A stretch of DNA of 19,830 nt from an uncultured Brevibacterium sp. (GTDB lineage: Bacteria; Actinomycetota; Actinomycetes; Actinomycetales; Brevibacteriaceae): positions 1 to 19,830 of the forward strand of contig CALUDL010000029.1 of NCBI GenBank assembly GCA_943914815.1. The letters are read 5' to 3'. Each line of letters begins with the position of its first letter. The first letter of the stretch is position 1. The notes beneath the pieces are model-generated. The model had not been told where the DNA came from, ran no database searches, and saw only the letters and a list, made by a program, of their open reading frames with translations. The position numbers and the translations under genes are program-made. Below, one piece after another: positions 1 through 6,898 of this stretch.

Positions 1-789
1 TCGCTGCCCTACAGCACCAGAACCGTAGACATCAGGGATGGCGTTTTGACCATTCTTGATAAACGAGAAATCGACAAGTTCTGGAACGTCAAACTTTTCG
101 TCCTGGCTCACCGCAACGCCTTCAAGAACTGCCGCGTTATCACCAAAAAAGACCGAAACCTTGTCATCCTCAGGCGCAGGGAAATCCGCATAAAACAACC
201 TCAGTGACTCGGGCGCAGTTGAGGTGTCGTCTATTTCCTCGGGACCATACGAACATACGCAGTCGGTATTTCGACTCACTTCATCCGTGGCCGGTAAGTC
301 CTTGGCCTGAGGGGCGTCCTTAAACGAACCGTCCCCAGACTGTGAAGTCCCCTGGTACGGTTCGATAAATTGTTTTGTCTCAAAGTCAGCAAGACGAGTC
401 CACGGAACACGCTGCGAGCGCCCTTTCTGACTCCGCAGTTCATCTGGTGATAAATGTTTACCGTCAACGGGCGGCAACCATGCAGCGACCATGCGTGCAG
501 ACGTGCCGTCAGAGTCTAACGACAACACTTCCAAGCGCGCTTTAGCCAAACCGTCGTCAGTCGGGCGCTCCACCACAGTCTGCGCAACGGGCTCACCCAA
601 AGTATTCGGACGCCAAAAACCATCACTCTCCACCACCTCGGGAGCCGGAGGCTGCTGACCACCACCGCCACCGTCACCATTTCTCCCTATGCCAGGGATG
701 CAACCAGAAAGAACCACAGTGGCAAGGATCACTGTGGCTAGAACATTCAGGCGGGGACGATATAAAGAGGGGACTTTGAGGGGTTTCAT
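1..789 (-). CDS. OmpA-type lipoprotein paralog 1 (3' end beyond window)
   Basis: 263 codons are visible and the reading frame is open to the window edge. The protein starts with a signal peptide and lipobox (LSGC, lipidated Cys at residue 30), then a Gly-rich linker and the segment QPPAPEVVESDGFWRPNT, which is almost identical in the other two paralogs at 1440-3266 and 3360-5192. The rest of the visible part aligns with the N-terminal domain of those paralogs, including a DCVCS motif (Cys 177 and 179) and a YADFPAPE block. The OmpA domain expected near residue 290 lies outside the window, so calling this an OmpA protein is inference from paralogy. ATG 789 is chosen because it aligns with the start of paralog 2, follows the signal-peptide pattern, and has a TATAGT box 8 nt upstream but no Shine-Dalgarno. 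It would be lipid-anchored on the outer face of the cytoplasmic membrane. Confidence 0.85.
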   Translation of the reverse strand, partial: MKPLKVPSLYRPRLNVLATVILATVVLSGCIPGIGRNGDGGGGGQQPPAPEVVESDGFWRPNTLGEPVAQTVVERPTDDGLAKARLEVLSLDSDGTSARMVAAWLPPVDGKHLSPDELRSQKGRSQRVPWTRLADFETKQFIEPYQGTSQSGDGSFKDAPQAKDLPATDEVSRNTDCVCSYGPEEIDDTSTAPESLRLFYADFPAPEDDKVSVFFGDNAAVLEGVAVSQDEKFDVPELVDFSFIKNGQNAIPDVYGSGAVGQR

Positions 790-860
790 ACAGGCAAACT
801 ATAGCGACGAAGTTGCAACGAGTGCGCAAACCGCACATGTCAACAAAGTTAAATCTGCGC
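790..860 (-). promoter_or_regulatory. Upstream region of paralog 1, shared with paralog 2
   Basis: This 71-bp stretch aligns without gaps to 3267-3337 upstream of paralog 2 (47 of 71 identical by my count). It ends in a perfectly shared 13-mer, GCGCAGATTTAAC read on the coding strand. A TATAGT -10-like hexamer (803-798) ends 8 nt before ATG 789, placing a start site at or next to the start codon, as expected for a leaderless transcript. No convincing -35 is seen. The shared 13-mer could be a regulator site or simply a remnant of the gene duplication. Confidence 0.5.
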
Positions 861-889
861 CTAGTCCACCCTTACCGCGTTTCACAAAG

Positions 890-1435
890 TCAGGGCGTGT
901 ATTCGAGAGAATCACGAATACCATCAATCATTGCCGGTGCTACGCTCGTGCCAATAATTTCGACGCCTGCAACCTTCTCAGACTTACGATTCGACACAAA
1001 CATCCACGTACCATTGACTGTCGCTTCCTCCTGCGTGGTTGTAAAGGAGGCTTCTACCCCAACATCGGCGTTCTTGACCTCAAGCTTTGACACCTTTTCA
1101 GAAGAAAAGTCTTCACCATACGGTCCACCAAACATCGCTTCAGTTTGGATAACGCCCAGTGTCGAGTCAGCTTCCGCAGTACGGCCAAGATCGTCGCTCA
1201 CGCGAATAACAACCGTAGGGTCAGACGGGTTGTCCGTGAACGACTTCGTCCAACCATCGGTCGGTTCATAGTCAGTCACCTCACTCACCCCATCTGGGAG
1301 TTCAAACGTAATCGTGGACCCACCAGCACGGTTGGATGTGCTGTCCTCAGGGAGACCTTTGCCTCCGCCCAGCCCACAGGCTGATACGAGAAGTACTGCT
1401 GTAACAATGGCAACGAATGGTTTAAAGGCACTCAT
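890..1435 (-). CDS. Putative lipoprotein, 181 aa, function unknown
   Basis: The N-terminus is a short hydrophobic signal peptide ending in lipobox LVSAC (Cys 20), so this is an exported lipoprotein. The mature part starts with a Gly-rich linker, then a soluble, probably beta-rich domain from about residue 38 (ITFELPDGVSEV) to the end (IRDSLEYTP). The overall pattern loosely recalls Mog1/PsbP-like actinobacterial lipoproteins such as LpqN, but I do not recognise a family with confidence. ATG 1435 is preferred over upstream in-frame starts because only it gives a signal peptide. It lies 4 nt after the stop of OmpA paralog 2 and has no clear Shine-Dalgarno, so translation is probably coupled to that gene. 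Its place between two OmpA-type genes suggests a role in the same envelope structure. Confidence 0.85.
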   Translation of the reverse strand: MSAFKPFVAIVTAVLLVSACGLGGGKGLPEDSTSNRAGGSTITFELPDGVSEVTDYEPTDGWTKSFTDNPSDPTVVIRVSDDLGRTAEADSTLGVIQTEAMFGGPYGEDFSSEKVSKLEVKNADVGVEASFTTTQEEATVNGTWMFVSNRKSEKVAGVEIIGTSVAPAMIDGIRDSLEYTP

Positions 1436-1439
1436 GGTT

Positions 1440-3266
1440 TTAAGAGGTGGAAGTCGGTTCAGGGGCGGACTGGGAAGGTTCACCACTTGGAGCGCCCGTC
1501 TGCCCGGCCGAACCGTTGCGGTTAAATTCCAGTTGCGACGTATCGCCGACGCGAAGTGTGAGAGTGTCGGACGTGATGCCCTTCTTAGGGAAGAACGCAA
1601 ACATTTCTACAGCTTCGCCACGAGCTTTGTCCTTATCCGTTGGTCGCACAGACCGCGAGCACAGGCAGTCCAGTGGGCCGGCTGTCACCGAGTGAGCCAG
1701 CAGGTTGCTCGATTTGTCCCACAGCTGCATGTCGATCGTGGTGGGAGTGTCCCTGTAGTGAGTGACCGGGTTGTTTCCAAAGGCCATTTTTTCTTCAATG
1801 TTGGCGCCCTGGGTAAAAGCTCGTTCAATGTCTTGCCCAGATGCCGTTCGCAGGTCGAAGGTCACTCTCAAGAACTCGCCGTACTCCTCAATTTCTTTGA
1901 TATCTAGTTGCATTTCAGGAGCATCGGTATCTTTCGGTGAAGGAACAATCCCACTAGCCAGGGCATCAGTAGAATCGCCTGGCTTCATCTTTTTCAGGTC
2001 GGAGATTTTCTTACCAGTATCCACGTTGGGGTCGATGTCGCCTTGGGGCTTGTAGCTAAACGAAACCCTGCGGTTCTTCGCTTGGTTCTTCTTAATAGCG
2101 TCACCGCTGGCTGTGCGGTTCGGAAGAATGGGCTGTGATTCTCCAAAGCCTTTCGTCTCAAATGAAATGCCTGAACCGCCAACCTTGGGCTCTAGGACTT
2201 TTTTGACTGATTCTGCACGTCGATTCGACAGGTCGACATTGTATTTCTCATCGCCTTCATCGTCAGTGTGACCTTCAATGGTTACTTTCTGACCAGCAGC
2301 TGATTTCTTCAGCTCATTAGCGATACCGTCGATCAACTTTGAATCAGAGTTCTTCACTTTGTCCGAGTCAAAATCAAACAAAACATCTGCGCTCACGTTC
2401 AATGCCGACAAATCACCCCGGTCAGACACTGAGGTGTCCATCACCGATTCGGTAACAAGACTCATGGGGAAGCGCCTCTCATAAATAGCGCCACCACCGT
2501 AAGGGTTAGATAGGTCTTCTTGGTGGGCCCAGCGGTAGTCGATGTCCGTCAGTTTTGGCACTTCATAACGTTCATTTTCGCTGAGCTTCACATCAGTGAG
2601 CACGGCAGCGTTGTCGCCAAAAGCAATTCCAACTGAGTCCGAGGACGGTGCTGGAAAATCAGCATAGAAGAGCGGAACGTTTTCCGGTTTTTCCCCTTGG
2701 TGCTTTTCAGTCTTGGGAATATTTGAGCACGTGCAGTTCGAGTACGCTCTTTGGAATTCGTCCGGTCCAGTTGGCTGAGGGCTGGGCTCATTTTGGAAAT
2801 TGTCGGAGTACTGCAACTTTTCGCCCTCATAGGACGTTAGAAGCTCCTGACTTTTAAAGTCGAGTAGTCGAACAAACGGCATATCTGAGACTGTGGCAAG
2901 CTCAGTTTGCAGCTCGGAACCCTCAAGGAAGATGCCCTTAACGGGTGGTAACCATGCCGCAACCATGCGCGCAGATTTTCCATCAGAATCTAGCGACACC
3001 ACTTCCAATCGTGCTTTCGCAGGACCGTCATCAGTAGGACGCTCGACTACCTTTTTCGCAAGAGGCTCGCCCAAGGTGTTCGGACGCCAAAAACCGTCGC
3101 TCTCTACCATCTCAGGGGCAGGCGGTTGTTGCTCACCACCCCCACTATCGTCATCGCTCTTACTCTGACCAGGGATACAACCAGTCAGAACCAACGCGCA
3201 TATAGCCAAAACAGCGGCGCCTCCCACGCGCGACCTGGGTTCGTAGGGGAAAGTCATAAACTTCAT
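1440..3266 (-). CDS. OmpA-domain lipoprotein paralog 2, 608 aa
   Basis: Residues 1-30 form a signal peptide with lipobox LTGC (Cys 30). An Asp/Ser/Gly linker and QPPAPEMVESDGFWRPNT follow. Domain A runs to about residue 260 and contains NCTCS (Cys 178/180) and YADFPAPSSDSV. The OmpA-like domain spans about 289-407, with FDFDSDK, EGHTDDEGD and NVDLSNRRAESV. The Asp and Arg equivalent to E. coli OmpA D271 and R286, which hold meso-diaminopimelate, are both kept. Domain B (about 440-585) resembles domain A, with DCLCS at Cys 534/536. The tail is Ser/Pro/Thr-rich. It probably binds peptidoglycan from a lipid anchor in the cytoplasmic membrane. ATG 3266 aligns with the start of paralog 1; a longer reading from 3323 would put a non-signal extension in front. 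The downstream 181-aa lipoprotein starts 4 nt after its stop. Confidence 0.92.
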   Translation of the reverse strand: MKFMTFPYEPRSRVGGAAVLAICALVLTGCIPGQSKSDDDSGGGEQQPPAPEMVESDGFWRPNTLGEPLAKKVVERPTDDGPAKARLEVVSLDSDGKSARMVAAWLPPVKGIFLEGSELQTELATVSDMPFVRLLDFKSQELLTSYEGEKLQYSDNFQNEPSPQPTGPDEFQRAYSNCTCSNIPKTEKHQGEKPENVPLFYADFPAPSSDSVGIAFGDNAAVLTDVKLSENERYEVPKLTDIDYRWAHQEDLSNPYGGGAIYERRFPMSLVTESVMDTSVSDRGDLSALNVSADVLFDFDSDKVKNSDSKLIDGIANELKKSAAGQKVTIEGHTDDEGDEKYNVDLSNRRAESVKKVLEPKVGGSGISFETKGFGESQPILPNRTASGDAIKKNQAKNRRVSFSYKPQGDIDPNVDTGKKISDLKKMKPGDSTDALASGIVPSPKDTDAPEMQLDIKEIEEYGEFLRVTFDLRTASGQDIERAFTQGANIEEKMAFGNNPVTHYRDTPTTIDMQLWDKSSNLLAHSVTAGPLDCLCSRSVRPTDKDKARGEAVEMFAFFPKKGITSDTLTLRVGDTSQLEFNRNGSAGQTGAPSGEPSQSAPEPTSTS

Positions 3267-3337
3267 ATAAGCAAACCGTAGTGAGACAATGACGTGAAAC
3301 GCGAAAACCACACGTGTACACATCGTTAAATCTGCGC
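3267..3337 (-). promoter_or_regulatory. Upstream region of paralog 2, shared with paralog 1
   Basis: Gap-free match to 790-860, including the identical 13-mer at 3325-3337. A TAnnnT hexamer (TACGGT, 3280-3275) sits 8 nt before ATG 3266, the same spacing as in paralog 1, and there is no ribosome binding site. This suggests a leaderless promoter internal to the lipoprotein cluster. The -10 is weaker than in paralog 1. Confidence 0.4.
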
Positions 3338-3359
3338 GTTCAGGGTAACTCCGCGCTCA

Positions 3360-5192
3360 TCACGAAGGCTTCACTGTCGGCAGGTTAGACTCTCCAGGCG
3401 TTGGCCGTGGCGCCACCGTGTTTCGGTCGAACGTGATCTGAGCCGTATCGGCTACCCGAAGAGTAAGGGAGTCCGATTCAATACCCTTCTTAGGTAGGTA
3501 GGCGTACATCTCGATCGGCTCGCCAGGAGCATCCACGGAGCCTTTCGTCGACAAAGCCTGCGAGCAAATGCAGTGAGGTTCACCAGCGGTCACCGTTGTC
3601 GCCATGAGGTTAGTTTTTTTATCCCATATTTGAACGTTTGCAAGGGTAGGTATGTGCGCCACACCAGTTGCCGCGTTGGGACCAAACTGCATTGTTTCAG
3701 GACGTGCAATCACTTCCGCAAAAGCTGACCCCACACTATCTCCGGTCGTTGTGCTTACTGCAACCTTCAGCTTGAGAAATTCTTTGTACTCATCAAGAGA
3801 AAGTATTTCGAAATTAAGATCGGGCGCTTTACCACCTTTACGTGCTGGCAAGATCCCGGCAGCCAGTCCCGTAGTCACATGCCCTGCCTTCATTTCAGGA
3901 AGGTCCTTGACTTTTTTTCCTGTGTCAACGTTTGCATCGATCTGGCCCTGAGGCTTGTAGTTAAACGAAACCCGACGGTTCTTTGCCTGATTCTTCTTAA
4001 TGGAGTTTCCGCTACCATCACGGTTCGGCACGATCGGTTTCTTTTCACCAAAACCTTTCGTTTCAAGCTGGATACCCGCCCCAGAAAGCTTGGGCTCAAC
4101 TGCCCTTTTGACCGATTCTGCACGACGCTCGGATAAGCCCTGGTTGTAGCCTTCATCGCCTTCGTCATCAGTGTGACCTTCGACTACAACCTTCTGGCCT
4201 TTCGCTGATTTCTTTAGCTCTTTGACAACAGAGTCAATCGCTTTTTCTGCGTCCTTGTTGAGTTTGTCTGAATCGAACTCAAACAACACGTCTGAGCTGA
4301 CATTGAGCGCTGAGGTTTCACCTCGGTCGGACACCGAGGCTTCTGTCACAGATTCCGTATTGATATCCAGGGGAATTCGACGTTCCTTGATTGCACCTTG
4401 TCCGTAGATGTCATGTAGCTGTTCCTGGAATGTCGACTTGAGTTTGAGCTCAGCCAACTCAGGAATCGAAAACTTCTCACCCTGAGTAACCGGAATATCT
4501 TCAAAGAATGCGGCATTGTCTCCGAAACTCATACCCACAGAAGTAGATTCTGGCGCCGGAAAATCAGCATAGAAAACCCTCACGTTTTCAGGGGCATTGC
4601 TGGTGTCCACATCTGATGGTGGTCCGTCCGAACATACACAGTACGTCTCGCGCGATGAGTCAGTTTTTACCTCCCCTGCCTCGACCTGAGGATGACCAGT
4701 GGGGTGCTCCACACCAGTTCCCGTTTTAGTTTCGTATGGCTCTAATAAATCACCGGTTTCAAAGTCCACTAAGCGGGTCCATGGGATGGTTCCTGGTGAC
4801 CCCAAGGCATTCTGTAGTTCGCGCGGATCGAGATACGGCCGGTCAACAGGCGGCAACCAGGTCGCAAACATACGAGCCGATGTGCCATCGGAGTCCAACG
4901 AGAGCACTTGCAGTTTCGCAAAAGCTTCGCCGTCTTCACCGGGACGCGTGACGACCGTTTCCGCCACAGGGTCCGGGAACGTATTCGGACGCCAAAAACC
5001 GTCACTCTCTACCACCTCGGGAGCGGGAGGCTGCTCACCACCTTTGCCATCATCATTGCCACCTGAACCGCCTTTAGGTGCGAGCGGATTACAGGCAGCC
5101 ACAACCACGCACAAAAAGAGCGCAAGAGCCGACACCGCAATCTTGCGAACAAGGGATGTAAAGGAATGGGGAAAGTGAGGGGATAAAGTCAT
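3360..5192 (-). CDS. OmpA-domain lipoprotein paralog 3, 610 aa
   Basis: Same architecture as paralog 2. It has a signal peptide with lipobox VVAAC (Cys 34), a Gly/Asp linker, and QPPAPEVVESDGFWRPNT. Domain A carries YCVCS (Cys 185/187) and YADFPAPESTSV. The OmpA domain (about 296-413) has FEFDSDK, EGHTDDEGD and NQGLSERRAESV, keeping the peptidoglycan-binding Asp and Arg. Domain B (about 445-595) has HCICS (Cys 541/543) and ends in a Pro-rich tail. It is first in the leftward lipoprotein cluster and is divergent from the Tad operon. ATG 5192 is 6 nt downstream of TATTAT and lacks a Shine-Dalgarno, so a leaderless start is likely. OmpA-domain envelope proteins are known in actinobacteria (ArfA of mycobacteria), but this three-domain form is not one I recognise. 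Confidence 0.92.
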   Translation of the reverse strand: MTLSPHFPHSFTSLVRKIAVSALALFLCVVVAACNPLAPKGGSGGNDDGKGGEQPPAPEVVESDGFWRPNTFPDPVAETVVTRPGEDGEAFAKLQVLSLDSDGTSARMFATWLPPVDRPYLDPRELQNALGSPGTIPWTRLVDFETGDLLEPYETKTGTGVEHPTGHPQVEAGEVKTDSSRETYCVCSDGPPSDVDTSNAPENVRVFYADFPAPESTSVGMSFGDNAAFFEDIPVTQGEKFSIPELAELKLKSTFQEQLHDIYGQGAIKERRIPLDINTESVTEASVSDRGETSALNVSSDVLFEFDSDKLNKDAEKAIDSVVKELKKSAKGQKVVVEGHTDDEGDEGYNQGLSERRAESVKRAVEPKLSGAGIQLETKGFGEKKPIVPNRDGSGNSIKKNQAKNRRVSFNYKPQGQIDANVDTGKKVKDLPEMKAGHVTTGLAAGILPARKGGKAPDLNFEILSLDEYKEFLKLKVAVSTTTGDSVGSAFAEVIARPETMQFGPNAATGVAHIPTLANVQIWDKKTNLMATTVTAGEPHCICSQALSTKGSVDAPGEPIEMYAYLPKKGIESDSLTLRVADTAQITFDRNTVAPRPTPGESNLPTVKPS

Positions 5193-5335
5193 ATCACCAT
5201 AATAATTGCGCAGGCCAGAAGGTCCAGGGCCAGATTTTGGCTCAACAGATGTACGTTTGGTGAACTCTCAAAATATGAGTTACCACGCCTAGACACCTCG
5301 GCCAAGACTTATTATTCTCGTTGGTAGCACTACCC
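5193..5335. promoter_or_regulatory. Divergent intergenic region between lipoprotein and Tad operons
   Basis: It should hold promoters for both directions. Leftward, TATTAT (5204-5199) lies 6 nt before ATG 5192, which fits a leaderless start. Rightward, TATTAT (5310-5315) would give a start near 5322. Neither has a good -35. Two small dyads are visible: CTCAAAATATGAG in the middle, and GGTAGCACTACC (5323-5334) just before the rightward ATG. The latter has only a 2-nt centre, so it would act as a DNA site rather than an RNA hairpin if it acts at all. Confidence 0.45.
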
Positions 5336-6121
5336 ATGCACTCCCTCCGAAGAACTGAACACATGATTCAATCCCCAAAGACGTCCCGCGTTTTCGCCGG
5401 GAACGCAGAGATCGATTTTGCGCTCCAGTGCGTAAGCAACGAAGATCGCGCAATCTTTGTTGTCGACAAAAAACGTTCGCTAGATTCAATTCGAGTCATC
5501 AACCACGCGCGAGCATCTACGTTAGCGAACGAAGTCCTCATCCACGTTTCTCGACTATCCCCGCTCGGGCTTTCCACTCTCGTCGAAATGCTCGACTCCC
5601 TCAAAACCTCCTTGTCGAGTGCTCAGCTATTCGCTTTGGCACATGACCTAGAGGAACACATCCACTGCCAAGCCCTTTTGAAGTCGGTCTCAAAACTACA
5701 GGTTGCAACCCCGAGTTTGATTCAGCATTTTATGGGTTGGTGGCCATCTACTAAATTCATTGCTGAGGCGCACGGACCTGTCGTGTCTGCGGCAAAGATG
5801 CAGGTCGATGATGACATACTCGCATTTGATGAGCCGCAGGTTTTGGTCATACAAGAAGACCCGCCCGAGTCAAGTCAACAATTTCTGAGCGATCTCATTG
5901 ACGTTGCCCAACCATCTACGGTCATTTATCGCTCGCTCGCAAAGACTGAGTACTGGGGAAACTCACCAGAACTTCAGTGGTGTTTCGCTCCTGCAAATTT
6001 GCATGCGTTCACAGACTCCATTGAACGCACTTCCGAACGTTGCAGGTGGTGCCATGAAGATTTTGTGCCGCCAGTTTGCCCAGTATGTAGCTCATTCGCC
6101 CCTAACGGAGAACAAGCATGA
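5336..6121 (+). CDS. Zinc-ribbon protein of unknown function, first gene of the Tad operon
   Basis: Soluble protein of about 261 residues with no signal peptide or membrane segment. The C-terminus has a four-cysteine knuckle, CRWC-x8-CPVC (C-x2-C-x8-C-x2-C), typical of a small zinc ribbon. The N-terminal 230 residues are not recognised; several hydrophobic strands (AIFVVD, EVLIHVS, PQVLVIQED) suggest an alpha/beta domain. Its TGA overlaps the cpaB ATG (ATGA), so it belongs to the pilus operon and may be a cytoplasmic assembly or regulatory factor. The start is uncertain: ATG 5336 lacks a Shine-Dalgarno, ATG 5363 has a weak GAAG upstream, and TTG 5321 is also in frame. Confidence 0.75.
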   Translation: MHSLRRTEHMIQSPKTSRVFAGNAEIDFALQCVSNEDRAIFVVDKKRSLDSIRVINHARASTLANEVLIHVSRLSPLGLSTLVEMLDSLKTSLSSAQLFALAHDLEEHIHCQALLKSVSKLQVATPSLIQHFMGWWPSTKFIAEAHGPVVSAAKMQVDDDILAFDEPQVLVIQEDPPESSQQFLSDLIDVAQPSTVIYRSLAKTEYWGNSPELQWCFAPANLHAFTDSIERTSERCRWCHEDFVPPVCPVCSSFAPNGEQA

Positions 6122-6897
6122 ACCCGAAACAACGACGTGGACTAATCTTTCTGATTGCCGCGACACTGCTAGCGGTCCTAGTATTCATTGGTGTCATTGC
6201 GTACGTGCAGAACGTGAACTCACAGGTTGGACCAAGCACAGAGGTGTTTGTAGCCAAAGAGGACATAAAGGCGTTTGAACCAATTGAGCAAGACAAACTT
6301 GAAACCCAACGGGTGCCAAACCGCTACATTACCCCTCAGATGGTCACTAGTGCCGAACAGGTTTCGGGACAAAAGGCCGCGACCAGCATCTCAGCCGGTT
6401 CCTTCATCCAAACCGATCTGATTGAACCGACTTCTTCGATCGCAGACGGGCAGCGTGAGATCTCTGTCAGCTTTGATGCAACAGCAGGTGTAAGTGGCCG
6501 AGTAGCACCCGGTGATGTTGTAGATGTAGTCGCCTCTTTTGCCAAGCAGCGAGAAAATGATCAGGGCGAGACAGCCTACAAACGCGCCGATATTCCCTAC
6601 AACATCTCCGGCACAATCGTGCGTAACGCTCACGTCGTTTCTGTTGGACAACCCGTTGACCCGAACGCGGTGGTTGGAGCCGCCGACGAAACAGGCGCAC
6701 AAGCTGGATCTGTACCAGTAACATTTGCGGTCACCGTCGAGGAAGCCGGACGCTTATCATACGCTGAGTCCTTTGCTATCAGCATGCGACTCATGAGGAT
6801 CGGCAATAACGAAACCGACACGAAAGTTCGAGACGAAGACCGCTCGTTCGACGACCGCGATCTTCAAGAAACGCTTTCTTCGGGCAAGGACAAGTAA
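6118..6897 (+). CDS. cpaB: CpaB/RcpC-type Flp pilus assembly protein
   Basis: 259 residues. There is a short basic N-terminus, one membrane anchor (about residues 8-30) and then a SAF domain (from about 43: VFVAKEDIKAFEPIEQDKL), followed by the RcpC/CpaB C-terminal region (QREISVSFDATAGVSGRVAPGDVVDVV). In diderms this protein works with the secretin in the periplasm; here it would sit outside the cytoplasmic membrane, facing the wall. GGAG about 7 nt upstream of the ATG is a good ribosome binding site, and the start overlaps the preceding stop (ATGA). The acidic/charged C-terminal tail (after about 230) is not part of the family core. It is followed 1 nt later by the GTG of the TadZ-TadE gene. 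Confidence 0.93.
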   Translation: MNPKQRRGLIFLIAATLLAVLVFIGVIAYVQNVNSQVGPSTEVFVAKEDIKAFEPIEQDKLETQRVPNRYITPQMVTSAEQVSGQKAATSISAGSFIQTDLIEPTSSIADGQREISVSFDATAGVSGRVAPGDVVDVVASFAKQRENDQGETAYKRADIPYNISGTIVRNAHVVSVGQPVDPNAVVGAADETGAQAGSVPVTFAVTVEEAGRLSYAESFAISMRLMRIGNNETDTKVRDEDRSFDDRDLQETLSSGKDK

Positions 6898-6898
6898 A

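Noticed and set aside
3267..3323. 19-residue N-terminal extension of OmpA paralog 2 from ATG 3323
   Set aside because: It would put extra hydrophobic residues ahead of the signal peptide and covers the upstream block conserved with paralog 1, where ATG 789 aligns with 3266.
5323..5334. GGTAGCACTACC as an RNA hairpin controlling the first Tad gene
   Set aside because: A 2-nt loop cannot form a stable hairpin; it might be a DNA operator, but a 5-bp dyad is easily a chance event.
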